Notes under the pieces: generated by a model | What the model saw: only the letters and a program-made list of their open reading frames with translations | Told to the model about the DNA's origin: nothing | Database searches by the model: none | Program-made: the position numbers and the translations under genes | Shown: positions 45,090-55,842 of the stretch, one piece after another | Position numbering within the stretch: the stretch's first letter is position 1 | How the letters are laid out: every line of letters starts with the position of its first letter | Assembly: GCF_033118175.1 (NCBI RefSeq) | Contig: NC_083695.1 | Location: forward strand, 31,699,607 to 31,763,606 | Direction: 5' to 3' | Origin: Dama dama | Taxonomy: Eukaryota; Chordata; Mammalia; Artiodactyla; Cervidae | DNA length: 64,000 bases

Positions 45090-46266
45090 TATGTAAGTCC
45101 CTTTAACATTTGTTGTAAAACTGGTTTGGTGATATTGAATTCTCTTAACTTTTCTTGTCTGAAAAGCTTTTTATTTTTCCATCAATTTTGAATGAGATCC
45201 TTGCTAGATACAGTAATCTTGGTTGTAGATTTCCCCCTTTCAGTTCTTTAAATATATCCTGCCATTCCCTTTTGGCCTGCAGTTTCTGCTGAAATATCAG
45301 CTGTTAAGCATATAGGGTTTCCCTCATATGTTACTTGTTGCTTCTCCCTTGCTGCTTTTAATATTCTTTCTTTGTGTTTAGTCTTTGTTAGCTTGATTAG
45401 TATGTGTCTTGGCATGTTTCTCCTTGGGTTTATCCTGTATGGGACTCTTTGTGCCTCTTGGACTTGATTGACTCTTTCCTTTTCCATATTGGGGAAATTT
45501 TCATCTATAATCTCTTCAAAAATTTTCTCATATCCTTTCTTTTTCTCTTCTTCTTCTGGGACCCCTATAATTTGAATGTTGGTGCATTTGATATTGTCCC
45601 AGAGGTCTCTGAGACTTGTCCTCAGTTCTTTTCATTCTTTTTACTTTATTCTGCTCCTGAGAATTCATTTCCACCATTTTATCTTCCAGCTCACTGATTC
45701 GTTCTTCTGCTTCAGATATTCTGCTATTGAGTCCTTCTAGAGTATTTTTAATTTTAGTAATTGTGTTGTTTGTCTCTGTATGTTTATTCTTTAATTCTTC
45801 TAGGCCTTTGTTAATTTATTCTTGCATTTTCTCCATTTTATTTTCAAGCTTTCTGATCATCTTTACTATCATTATTCTGAATTCTTTTTCTAGTTTGCCT
45901 ATTTCCTTTTCATTTATCTGGACTTCTGTTTTTCTAGTTTGTTCTTTCATTTGTGTAGTATTTCTCTGCCTTTTCTTTCTTTCTTTTTTTTTTTTTTTTT
46001 TTTTAACTTTTTGTGTTTGAGGTCTCCTTTTCCCAGGCTTCAAGAAGAGTTGAATTCTTTCCTTGAAGAAGGTTGAATTGTTTCTTCCTTTTGGTTTCTG
46101 CCCTCCTAAAATTGGTCCAGTGGTTTGTATAGTCTTTGTATAGGGTGAGATTCATGTTGAGTTTTGTTTGTTTTTCCTCTGATAGGCAAGGCTGAGTGAG
46201 GTGGTAATCCTGTCTGCTGATGGTTGGGTTTGTGTTTTTGTTTTGTTTGTTGTTTAGGTGAGGCAT
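45090..46266 (-). pseudogene. L1 ORF1 relic (RNA-binding coiled-coil protein)
   Basis: ORF1 protein normally forms trimers by a coiled coil and coats L1 RNA. The minus strand from 46266 reads an N-terminal part, then a lysine-rich run caused by an expanded A tract (plus-strand T run at 45986-46004). It continues into a coiled-coil-like segment ('ENKMEKMQE') and the C-terminal 'RRNMPRHILIKLTKTKHKERILKAAREK' region near 45300-45430. Stops and frame changes occur throughout. Confidence 0.8.
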
Positions 46267-47656
46267 CCTGCACAGGGTGCTACTGGTGGGTGATGCCAGG
46301 TCTTATATTCAAGTGGTTTTGTTTGTGTGAGTTCTCACTATTTGATACTCCCTAGGGTTAGTTCTCTGGTAGTCTAGGGTCTTGGAGTCAGTGCTCCCAC
46401 TCCAAAGGCTCAGGGCTTGATCTCTGGACAGGAACGAAGATTCCATAAGTGGTTTGTTATGGCATTAAGTGAGATTAAAACAGATATCCAAAATCAAGAA
46501 ACCAAAGATGAACCCCAGACAAATGGCAGTTAGAGAACCATGCAAATAATAACTAAAATAATGGAACATACACATACACACCCATGAGCAAAGTCAAAAC
46601 AGTCCAACAAACGTAAAGTACAGTAGATTGACCCAGTGAACAAAGGAAATCAGTTAAGAACAAAACTAACTAAAACAAGGTGCCAAGTGGGGAACAAAGC
46701 AATGAAAACAAAACTAACAAATATGTTGAGAGGAAAGGAAAGAAAGAAAAGAAAGAAAGAATAAATATTCAAAGTTAAATAGAGGTAGATGATGAAGATT
46801 TATATACATTAAAGATTAACTGCAAGGGAGAAAGAATGGTAGGAGAGGCAAACAAAGGAATAAATGTGGAAAAAATATAATAGGCTTAAAATTAAAAATT
46901 AAATTATGAAAAAGAGAGGGGAAAAAAGGAAAATTCCACAGAACTGCAAAAGCCCAAAGTAGAGGAGAGGTTTATAACAACAATAAAAATGTGACTGAGA
47001 AGGGAAAAAAAAGCTCAAAAGCTTAATTGGATTTCTTAATGCCAATAAAATTGACAACTACAACAGAGGTGGGGGGAAAGGGAAAAAGAAAAAATCCAAA
47101 AGAATATACAGAACAAGTCAAAAAATAAGAATATTAAATGTTTTTCTTGAGTCACTGCCGTTACAGTACACCTTACCTCCCTAGGATGCCCTCCAACACT
47201 GTGCTGATCTCTGGACCTGCTGTGGGGGCAGCTCAGATTCTAATCTGGCCCCACGCCTCTGTGTTCTTGCCTCCAATGTCCACAGCTATCAGAACTAGTG
47301 TGTTTTCTTTTGTGGGCGCTCTCAGTGGCCTCTTATATATTCCATAGACACAGAGTCTGCCTAATTGATTGTGTGGATTTAATCTGCAGCTTATACAGCT
47401 GGCTTGGGAAGGTTTGGGGTCTTCTTCCTTAGCCACACTGCCCCCTGGGTTTCAATTGTGGTTTTATTTTCACCTCTGCATGTGGGTCGTTCACTGGGGT
47501 TTGCTCCTGAGGCTGCCCTGAAGGACTTGGCTTTGCCTGTGTGAGGGCCAGATGTGGAGGTGGTGCAACTGTATGGGTCTCAGGGGTTCTGGCAGGACCA
47601 GGTACTCAGGGGGGTTGGCGTCTAGGGCAGCAGGAAATATAGTGCTCTAGGGGGGA

Positions 47657-47811
47657 CAACAGAGGATGAGATGGTTGGATGGCATCACCGACTCAATAGA
47701 CATGGGTTTGAGTGGACTCCAGGAGTTGGTGATGGACAGGGAGTCCTGGCGTACTGAAGCTTATGGGGTCACAAAGAGTCAGACATGACTGAGTGACTGA
47801 ACTGAACTGAA
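47657..47811 (+). mobile_element. BovB 3' tail inside the L1 5' UTR
   Basis: 'gacaacagaggatgagatggttggatggcatcacc ... gactgagtgactgaactgaactgaa' is the last 155 bases of BovB in forward orientation. It is opposite in strand to the host L1 and therefore a later insertion. Confidence 0.88.
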
Positions 47812-47825
47812 AAGGGTATGGCCAT

Positions 47826-47955
47826 CAGTATTGGCCAATATGCTCCAGTATTCTTGTCTGGAGAACCCCCGCTCCCTGATGGAGAAGCCTGGGAGGCCAC
47901 AGTCTACAGGGTTGCAAAGAGTTGGACCTGACTGAAGCGACCCTGCACGCGTAGA
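47826..47955 (+). mobile_element. Bov-tA-like segment in the L1 5' UTR
   Basis: 'ctccagtattcttgtctggagaac ... gaggccacagtctacagggttgcaaagagttgg ... tgaagcgac' matches the Bov-A unit of SINEs. It has no tRNA-like head and no target duplication. I recall a similar segment in other bovine L1 5' UTRs, so it may be part of the L1 family rather than a separate insertion. Confidence 0.65.
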
Positions 47956-48564
47956 CTCAAGACTTCTTTTGCCTGTGGCAGCTCTACCCCAGTGAGAGTT
48001 GAGCCTGAAGGTGGTGCAGCTGCTTGGCTTGTGGGGACCCTGGTGGCGCCAAGTGTGCAGGGACACAGACCCGCTGCAGGAGTTACGGCCCTATCAGTCT
48101 TTTTTCGAGCCTCTTGTAGCTGGTGATCAGAAGGCCTGTTTGGCCAGTCTTTCTCTGTAGTTTCTCTAAGTTCCCTTCAGGCACTTAGAGGGCTCCCTTG
48201 CCTGGGGTCCTTCTCTGTTGTTCAGCACGTCAGACACATCGAGGCCCCGCCCCCCACCCCCGCTGTGGCTGGGGTCCTACTCTATAGATCCGTGCATCAG
48301 GCACTTAACGGGGCACCCTGGGTGGGGTCCTACTCTGTAGCTCAGCGCATCAGGTGTTTGATGGCCAACCTCTCTACTGTTAAGTTGCGGATGGGTGGTT
48401 GTATATATTCTTTTCCTCTAGTCAGGTCCTCCTGTCCACTCTCAGCTGGTGTTCTGCATGCACTTCTGTGTCTGCAGGTGTGTTCCTGATGTATCCATGG
48501 AGAGAAACCTGCTCCACATCCAGCTACTCCTCCGCCATCTTGTTCTCTCACATTGGAGCTTTTT

Positions 48565-49275
48565 GTTCTAGATATCAGTGAAATTCGCTACCCCTCCTGG
48601 CTCCATTCCCATTGCCATCATTTTAGTTTAGGCCTTCATTATTACTCTCTTTGCTGTTGTTCAGTCATTCAGTCATGTCTCTTTTTCTCTGTTATGTTGT
48701 TGCCATAAAAATCTATGTCTAATGTGTTTTTAATATTTTTACATATTCCCTACTCCCCAAATTTTCTTTCTAAAATATAAACCTGATTTACTCCTTTTTT
48801 AAAAGAGCTTCCCATTACTTAGTAGAATAAATTCCAAATTCTTTATATGCAATTTTCCTTCAAAATCTGGACCTTGCATTTGTTTTCCTTTCTCATTACT
48901 TACCACCATCCCCAATGTGGTATTCTACATTGCAAAGCAAACTATTTCACATTTTCTAACAAACTTTCAATACTTTTCAACTCCTGTCCTCTTCTTATAC
49001 ATTCTTCCTTTTTCCCCTTTCTGGCAGAGTACTACCCATCCATCTAGGCTCAGATCAAACATTACCTCCAAGAAGACTTTCCCAATTTCCCAAATGAATT
49101 GTCATTTTCTCCTCTTACTCTCATAGCACTTCTCACAAACCTCTGTTATAGTCTTTTTACATTGTGTAATGATTGTTTATAAGTTTATTTCTCACCTTTG
49201 TACCCTCCTTTTCCCTACCCATCATCCACTTATCAACTTGGAGCATGCCTAGAACACAGTAACAGGCAACTTACA
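48565..49275 (+). mobile_element. L2 LINE 3' region
   Basis: 'ccattcccattgccatcattttagtttaggccttcatt', 'tactacccatccatctaggctcagatcaaacattacctcc', 'actctcatagcacttctcacaaacctctg' and 'gcatgcctagaacacagtaaca' follow the L2 consensus to its 3' end. A 28-base Bov-tA tail fragment is embedded at 48655-48682. Confidence 0.82.
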
Positions 49276-49524
49276 TGTATTGAGCATTTGGGCTCTTAAT
49301 AAAAATTTTTTTAAATAAACGATGACAATGCATTTGAGATCTGAAGAAGTCTGACAGTTCCTACCCTTAGGGTTTCCCGAGGTCCTAATTATAAGGGTTA
49401 ACACAAAAATATACTGGCAGGCACATGTGTACACTTCCTTAATTGTGACTAATGACAAGACAAGCATATAAATTTCAGACAAGCAAGGCTGTAACTTATA
49501 TAGGCCTAACTATAGAGCATTTTG
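49276..49524. other. Unassigned DNA
   Basis: I recognise nothing here. It lies between two L2-derived segments. Confidence 0.35.
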
Positions 49525-50500
49525 AAACTGGCTAGAATGCAATTTCCAGAAAATGGGAATTTTTTTTTTCATTTATTTTTATTAGTTGGAGGCTAATTAC
49601 TTTACAATATTGTAGTGGTTTTTGCCATACATTGACATGAATCAGCCATGGATTTACATGTGTTCCCCATCCCAATCCTCCCACCCACCTCCCTCCCCAT
49701 CCCATCCCTCTGGGTCATCCCAGTGCACCAGCCCTGAGCACTTGTCTCATGCATCCAACCTGGGCTGGAAATCTGTTTCACCCTTGATAGTATACTTGTT
49801 TCAATGCTATTCTCTCAGAACATCCCACCCTCGCCTTCTCCCACAGAGTCCAAAAGTCTGTTCTGTACATCTGTGTCTCTTTTTCTGTTTTGCATATAGG
49901 GTTATCGTTACCATCTTTTAAAATTCCATAAATATGCATTAATATACTGTATTGGTCTTTATCTTTCTGGCTTACTTCACTCTGTATAATGGGCTCCCGT
50001 TTCATCCATCTCATTAGAACTGATTCTAATGTATTCTTTTTAATGGCTGAGTAATATTCCATTGTATATATGTACAATAGCTTCCTTATCCATTCATCTG
50101 CTGATGGGCATCTAGGTTGCTTCCATGTCCTGGCTATTATAAACAGTGCTGCGATGAACATTGGGGTGCATGTGTCATTTTCAGATCTAGTTTCCTCGGT
50201 GTGTATACCCAGGAGTGGGATTGCTGGGTCATATGGCAATTCTATTTCCAGTTTTTTAAGGAATTTCCACACTGTTCTCCATGGTGGCTGTACTAGTCTG
50301 CATTCCCACCAACGGTGTAAGAGGGTTCTCTTTTCTTCACACCCTCTCCAGCATTTATTGCTTGTAGACTTTTGGATAGCAGCCATCCTGACTGGCGTGT
50401 AATGGTACCTCATTGTGGTTTTGATTTGCAAGAAAATGGGAATTTTAATCATTTTGTTTACTGTTGTATCTTCAGTGCCTGGTACATAGTAAGTACTAGT
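49525..50500 (+). mobile_element. L2 3' end split by a young L1
   Basis: 49525-49563 ('ggctagaatgcaatttccagaaaatggg') and 50447-50500 ('gtttactgttgtatcttcagtgcctggtacatagtaag') are consecutive parts of an L2 3' end. The L1 at 49564-50430 sits between them. Confidence 0.7.
49564..50430 (-). mobile_element. Young 5'-truncated L1
   Basis: 867 bp of L1 ORF2 C-terminus and 3' UTR in reverse, with the exact 16-bp repeat agaaaatgggaatttt at 49548-49563 and 50431-50446. The minus strand still reads a long continuous frame with L1 motifs such as 'NKCWRGCEEK', 'PYDPAIPLLGIHTEE' and 'YTMEYYSAIKKN'. Low decay suggests a recent insertion. Confidence 0.95.
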
Positions 50501-50589
50501 GTTAGTTAGGGTACCAATAGAGGAAAGCAATAATACAACAACAACAACCAGATATAGCAAGCATATTCAAAAGATGAAAATGTCAGTTT

Positions 50590-51240
50590 ACCGTTTTGAT
50601 CTTTCTCCCAGAAACATATCACCCTGATCTAACCATGAGAAGAATATCAAGCAAGTCCCAATTCAGAGACATTCTGTAAGATATTTGAGCAGTACTCCTT
50701 AGTATGAAACAGGGCGCTCAAAGCCGGTGCTCTGGGACAACCCTGAGGGAGGGGCTGGGGAGGGAGCTGGGAGGGGGATCAGGATGGGGCACACATGTAC
50801 ACCCTTGACCGATTCATGTCAATGTATGCCAAAAGCCACTACAGTAGTCTAAAGTAATTAACCTCCAATTAAAATAAGTAAATTAATTTAAAAAAACCAA
50901 AAATACCTATCAGAGTCATCAAAACAGTGAAGTCTGAAAAACTGTCAGATATAGGTCCAAGAGGAACCTAAGGAAACATAATTGCAAAGAAGAATAGTAC
51001 CCTGGAACAGAAAAAGGAGAGTAGGTAAAAACTAGGGAAATCTGAATGAATTATTAACTTTAGTTAACCCATCAATATTGGTTCATATATTATAACAACA
51101 ATTGTAATAATAGTGTATCATACTAAAGTAAGATTTTAATAAGAGAAATGAGATACAGTGTAGGAGACCCCTTGTACTAATTTTAGAACTTTTCTGTAGA
51201 TCTATAATTGTTCTAAGTTTGTTTTCTGAAAAGCTAATTT
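50590..51240 (+). mobile_element. Old L1M 3' UTR
   Basis: 'aaccatgagaagaatatcaagcaagtcccaattcagagacattctgtaa', 'ccctggaacagaaaaaggagagtaggtaaaaac' and 'aacttttctgtagatctataattgttc' follow the L1M 3' UTR in order. The L1 3' piece at 50697-50890 interrupts it. Confidence 0.7.
50697..50890 (+). mobile_element. Young L1 3' end, forward orientation
   Basis: 'gcgctcaaagccggtgctctgggacaaccc ... ggggatcaggatggggcacacatgtacaccc ... gattcatgtcaatgtatg' is the bovine L1 3' UTR read forward, ending in an A-rich tail. I could not find a target duplication. Confidence 0.85.
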
Positions 51241-52264
51241 GGAGAAATAAGAGACAATCATTACATTCAGAAAAGCCAAGAAATTATATAAGGAAATGCT
51301 CTCATAGTATATCTGATGGCTCAGCAATTGATGATATTTATGTAATACTAATAAAGTAAACACTAATTTTTGACTTCATGAAACATCATAATTAAACTGA
51401 GTTTAGAAAGAGGAGAAAAAAATGTATGAGTGTAGGTATAAGATTGCCAAATCTTCATCTTCCATAGAAGGAAGTTAGTAAATAATGTCTAAGTTAGAAA
51501 ACTCAAGAAATATAAGCAAAAATATATTATTTAGAAACATGGATGGAATTAAGTGCCAGTAGAAATAATTTTTAAAAGTTGAAAATGGCTGTCTCTGGGT
51601 AGCTAGTTATAGAGAAAGTGTTGGGAGAAGAAGGGCAGTGTTCTACCATTTTTTGCTATAATCATTCTAGCATTACTGACCTTTAAATCTATGTTATATT
51701 TTATAATAATTTGATAAAAATAAAAAATGTTTTAATTGTTTAGACTAAAATGGGGGGAGAGTGAGATTTCCTTAATGCTAATAGTCTAATCATTAAACCT
51801 ATTGTAGCTAATAAAAGGGAGCAGATGAGATGTCCTTCAAAAAAATGGTTATTAAAATGCCTTCTGAGAGACTACAGAAATAAAATGTAGATGGATACAT
51901 ATCTAAAAGATACAGAACACTTGATGTACTGACTAAATGTACTAATGTAGTTAAAGAAAGATTCAATTAAAATGTGGATCAGTCAGCCACAGGAATCTAG
52001 ATAATACAGAGACAGACAGTGGCCTGTCTAAAGCCTGATCAAGCAAAAAAGTACCCTGTAGCAAGTGTTGTATTCTGGAGATGATGCATAAATATTGGAA
52101 CATTTAACAAACTTCTTTTTCTCTGATTCCATGCTCACCCAGCAACTTTGTAATTATAATTTGCCTTCCCATATAAACTTCTCTAAAGGAAGAGAAAGGA
52201 TTACAAGGGTTAGTACTCTTGACAACTATACTTTTCATTGTGAAATAATCCAATGTTCTTATTT
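51241..52264. other. AT-rich unassigned DNA
   Basis: No gene or clear family is seen. 51560-51730 may be another worn L1 3' UTR remnant ('ttttgctataatcattctagcatt ... taaaaataaaaaatg'). Confidence 0.35.
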
Positions 52265-52278
52265 TATATGTTATTTTC

Positions 52279-52485
52279 TTTTTTTTTTAAATTTATTTTT
52301 ATTAGCTGGAGGCTAATTACTTTACAATATTGTAGTGGTTTTTGTCATACATTGACATGAATCAGCCATGGATTTACATGTATTCCCCATCCCGATCCCC
52401 GCTCCCACCTCCCTCTCTACCCGATCCCTCTGGGTCTTCCCAGTGCACCAGGCCCGAGCACTTGTCTCATGCACCCAACCTGGGC
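52279..52485 (-). mobile_element. Young 5'-truncated L1 (3' UTR only)
   Basis: 207 bp of L1 3' UTR in reverse, with the exact 14-bp repeat tatatgttattttc at 52265-52278 and 52486-52499. Confidence 0.95.
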
Positions 52486-52699
52486 TATATGTTATTTTCA
52501 ATGAGCTAGGTTAATAGCAGACAGCCCTCTGAGCGTCTTGACACCTTTTGGTAGCTGACATATGAGGCTTCTGAGCCTTCAAAACTGAAGGCTATATCTT
52601 AGCCTGTGAATTCACTCAGGTGGTCCCCACCTGTAGGGATCAGTCAGCCAGCTTTGCTTTGGCAATACCCTGACTTCTCTACATACAACCATCTCTTTT

Positions 52700-53513
52700 T
52701 TTTTTTTTTTTTTTTCCAGTGGGTTTTGTCATACATTGATATGAATCAGCCATGGATTTACATGTATTCCCAATCCCGATCCCCCCTCCCACCTCCCTCT
52801 CCACCCGATTCCTCTGGGTCTTCCCAGTGCACCAGGCCGGAGCACTTGTCTCGTGCATCCCACCTGGGCTGGTGATCTGTTTCACCATAGATAGCATACA
52901 TGCTGTTCTTTTGAAATATCCCACCCTCACATTCTCCCTCAAAGTTCAAAAGTCTGTTCTGTATTTCTGTGTCTCTTTTTCTGTTCTGCATATAGGGTTA
53001 TCGTTATCACCTTTCTAAATTCCATATACATGTGTTAGTATGCTGTAATGTTCTTTATCTTTCTGGCTTACTTCACTCTGTATAATGGGCTCCAGCTTCA
53101 TCCATCTCATTAGGACTGGTTCAAATGAATTCTTTTTAATGGCTGAGTAATATTCCATGGTGTATATGTACCACAGCTTCCTTATCCATTCATCTGCTGA
53201 TGGGCATCTAGGTTGCTTCCATGTCCTGGCTATTATAAACAGTGCTGCAATGAACATTGGGGTGCACGTGTCTCTTTCAGATCTGGTTTCCTCAGTGTGT
53301 ATGCCCAGAAGTGGGATTGCTGGGTCATATGGCAGTTCTATTTCCAGTTTTTTAAGAAATCTCCACACTGTTTTCCATAGCGGCTGTACTAGTTTGCATT
53401 CCCACCAACAGTGTAAGAGGGTTCCCTTTTCTCCACACCCTCTCCAGCATTTATTGCTTGTAGACTTTTGGATAGCAGCCATCCTGACTGGCGTGTAATG
53501 GTATCTCATTGTG
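52700..53513 (-). mobile_element. Young 5'-truncated L1
   Basis: 814 bp of ORF2 C-terminus and 3' UTR in reverse, with the exact 15-bp repeat acaaccatctctttt at 52685-52699 and 53514-53528. A 168-codon frame at 53015-53521 on the minus strand is the ORF2 C-terminus without an internal stop, a sign of recent insertion. Confidence 0.95.
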
Positions 53514-53590
53514 ACAACCATCTCTTTTGAACATCTTCACTTATTATCACAGGGTATTTAATAAAGTGACACAAGACACATATAGCATTG

Positions 53591-53648
53591 TTCTAGAACT
53601 TAATGATCGTTCTAGAACTCTTCCAGTTCTAGAAGCATCATTCTAGAA
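53591..53648. repeat. Cluster of four TTCTAGAA palindromes
   Basis: TTCTAGAA occurs at 53591, 53610, 53627 and 53641. Part of the cluster is a direct repeat: 'ttctagaac(t/c)cttccagttct' occurs at 53610 and 53641. The motif also fits the TTCnnGAA core of heat-shock-element-like sites, but no gene is next to it. Confidence 0.85.
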
Positions 53649-53984
53649 CCCTTCCAGTTCTGGTATTAAGCCAGATAGATGATGAAAAACAAAAATCTCC
53701 TGTTAGGTTCTCAGGAATGCACTACTTTGACATCTTTTGAGAATCAGTGCCTACATACACCCACACAGACTAGAGTTTGAACCTCATTGCTACTGGCAAT
53801 GTTGTTAAGGACATCTCACTGTACACTACATCTGAGTGTGAGGTAACACCCCTAGTCTCGTTACATTTTTTTTTCTAAAGCTCACTATCATAAAGAGAGA
53901 TAGGTTTGTGACAGGAAGAGGCATCAAGTTTGCTGTTACCTTCTTGTACTCATTACAGTTCAGGCCTTGCCCTATGAAAGTTAA

Positions 53985-54125
53985 TACATGAACCAGCAGC
54001 ATTAGCAGCACTTGGAAACTTATTAGAAATGCAGACTCTAAAGCTCCATCCCAGTCTTACTGAATTAGAAATTGCATTATAACAAGATCTCTAGGTGATT
54101 CAAATGTACTGTAAAGTTTGAGAAG
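53985..54125 (+). mobile_element. MER5A-type hAT element
   Basis: 'cagcacttggaaacttattagaaatgcagactctaaagctccatccc ... ctaggtgattcaaatg ... tttgagaagga' follows the MER5A group. Confidence 0.7.
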
Positions 54126-54399
54126 GACATGTTTTTCAAACTGCAGTTATAGCTCATTAGCAGGCCAAGAAACAATTTAATGGTCTGTCACCAGCATTTT
54201 TTAAATGAAATAGAAAATACTAGAGTGCGTTGCATTTATGAGTGACTTTTTTTCAATTTTTAAAAATTTATTGAAATGGAGTTGATATACAATGTTGTGC
54301 TAGTCTATTTTGAGAAACTTGTTTTACTTGTAAAATTTTTATATTTACTGAGTCCAGATGTAATGTGTGGGTCCTGGTTAAAAAAGTTTAAAAGCTTCT

Positions 54400-54690
54400 G
54401 GTTTAGGGCACTGTTTCTCAAAGTATTGTCTACATGGGAATTCCCAATTGTAAAATTTCAGGCCCATATTGAAGAAGGAATAGGAGCTTGTATTTTAAAT
54501 AAATATTCCAGGCGATCTGATTGTGATGCACACTAAATTTGAGAGCCACTAGTCCGGCACTGTAAAACACAAGTTGCTGGGCCTTGCCTCCAGACTTTCT
54601 AACTGAGTAAATCTGGAATGTGGCCCAAAGATTTCTATTCTCACAAATTTCCAGGTGATGCTGCTGCTAGTGGTGGTCTAGACACAGGTC
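54400..54690 (+). mobile_element. Two adjacent MER5A-type copies
   Basis: 54400-54545 ('cactgtttctcaaagtattgtctac ... gcgatctgattgtgatgcacac ... ttgagagccactag') and 54560-54690 ('gttgctgggccttgcctccagactttctaac ... ttccaggtgatgctgctgctag') both resemble MER5A-group elements in the same orientation. Confidence 0.65.
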
Positions 54691-55054
54691 CAGAAACATC
54701 AAAATACAACCATGAAGGGCTTAGAATCAGGATATTTGCTTTAAGCTGACTTATTTCTCTAATAGGTGGTTAAACCCTCCCATTAATTTCTTTATACATC
54801 ACCCCAGTTATCATCATATAGCAAAAGACCTTTTCTTTATTGTTTCAAGAAGGATCTCTATTGAATATTTATAGTTTTTTATTCTATTCTAAGAGTCTTG
54901 GTTCTATCTATCTAAGAAATTCATACCTTTTGCCAGTTTCTCCTTTCTCTGGAGTGTACCTTCTACAGTCATCAGATTTGCACTCAGACATGAACGTGAT
55001 TAATGTTAAGAATTTGTGAACTTTTTAATTCACAGATTCCTTATATCAGTACTA

Positions 55055-55240
55055 CTCAATGCATGGTCCTTGGATAGGCAACTCTCCTCTCACCTAAATG
55101 CACATCAGAAATGCAAATTTTTCCATGCCACTCTAGACCTCCCGAGTCAGAATCTCTGGGGTGGGGACTAATAATTTGCTTTGACAAGTTTTCCAGGCTG
55201 TCCTTATGCCCCATAAAGTGGGAGAAGCACTGTGTTAGGT
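55055..55240 (+). mobile_element. MER5A/MER58-type hAT element
   Basis: 'tcaatgcatggtccttgg ... cacatcagaaatgcaaattt ... agaatctctggggtggggactaataatttg ... gggagaagcactgtg' marks a hAT-derived non-autonomous copy. Confidence 0.65.
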
Positions 55241-55599
55241 CTCTTACAGTTGCTAGAGGCTCCTCTTAAATGGTAATATCTCTGTATCACCATATTTAGA
55301 TTCAACTATGCTACTGGGGTACCCAGCAGCAATATAAACTTTGAGGATATGACTTTGGATTCTCTGACCACAGCCAACACAGGATATACAGCTTATAACT
55401 ATTAATCAAAAGTTTCCTATATTTACTGGAAATGTTCATGTGTATATACTTCAAGAGGTTACCAAAGTAAGTTACACGTTTATGTCTCCTGAAGCTTATT
55501 GTCAGAAATTCTTTTCCTCCTTTCCTGATACAGTGATTTTTCTTAACCTCCCAATATGTACATGGAAGTCAAGCACCATGTTGCTGTTGGCACTAACCT
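55241..55599. other. Unassigned DNA
   Basis: No family or gene is recognised. The 114-codon plus-strand frame at 55440-55784 runs into a SINE and is not a gene. Confidence 0.4.
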
Positions 55600-55842
55600 T
55601 CATGCGTGCGTGCTCAGTCATGTCTAACTCTTTGCAAACCCCAAAGGCAAAGTCATGCCTGACTCTTTGCAACCCCATGGGCTGTCGCCTGCCAGGCTCC
55701 TCTGTCCATGGGATTTTTCAGGCAAGAATACTGGAGTGCGTTGCCATTTCCTCTGCCAGGGGATCTTCCCGACCCAGGGATTGAATCTGCGTCTCCTGCA
55801 TTAGCAGTTAGATTCTTTACCACTGAGCTACCAGGGAAGTTC
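55600..55842 (-). mobile_element. Bov-tA SINE with internal duplication
   Basis: Reverse-oriented. The beginning of the Bov-A unit occurs twice: 'agtcatgtctaactctttgcaaa' near 55616 and 'agtcatgcctgactctttgcaac' near 55651, about 35 bases apart. The rest, including the head complement ending 'ccactgagctaccagggaag', is normal. Confidence 0.9.

Larger units (their letters stand above)
40889..48548 (-). mobile_element. Nearly full-length L1 with 5' UTR, ORF1 and ORF2 relics
   Basis: The 3' end is at the left (40889) and the 5' end at the right, where the minus strand begins 'tgagagaacaagatggcggagg' like other L1 5' UTRs. Direct repeats cacattggAacttttt (40873-40888) and cacattggGcttttt-type (48549-48564) match at 15 of 16 bases, so the insertion of about 7.66 kb is complete. 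Order on the minus strand: a 5' UTR of about 2.3 kb (48548-46267), ORF1 (46266 to about 45090), ORF2 (45027 to about 41150), then 3' UTR. Both genes carry several stops and frameshifts, so the element is inactive. Confidence 0.93.
46267..48548 (-). promoter_or_regulatory. L1 5' UTR (internal promoter region)
   Basis: This lies between the L1 5' end and ORF1. In active L1s it holds the internal RNA polymerase II promoter. It is GC-richer at the 5' side (47150-48550), while 46440-47140 is strongly A-rich on the plus strand. A SINE-like segment at 47826-47955 and a BovB tail at 47657-47811 lie within it. Confidence 0.75.

Noticed and set aside
49778..50560. 260-codon minus-strand frame that might be a gene
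   Set aside because: The recognisable part is the L1 ORF2 C-terminus inside a truncated L1 with a 16-bp target duplication; both ends of the frame run into flanking DNA by chance.
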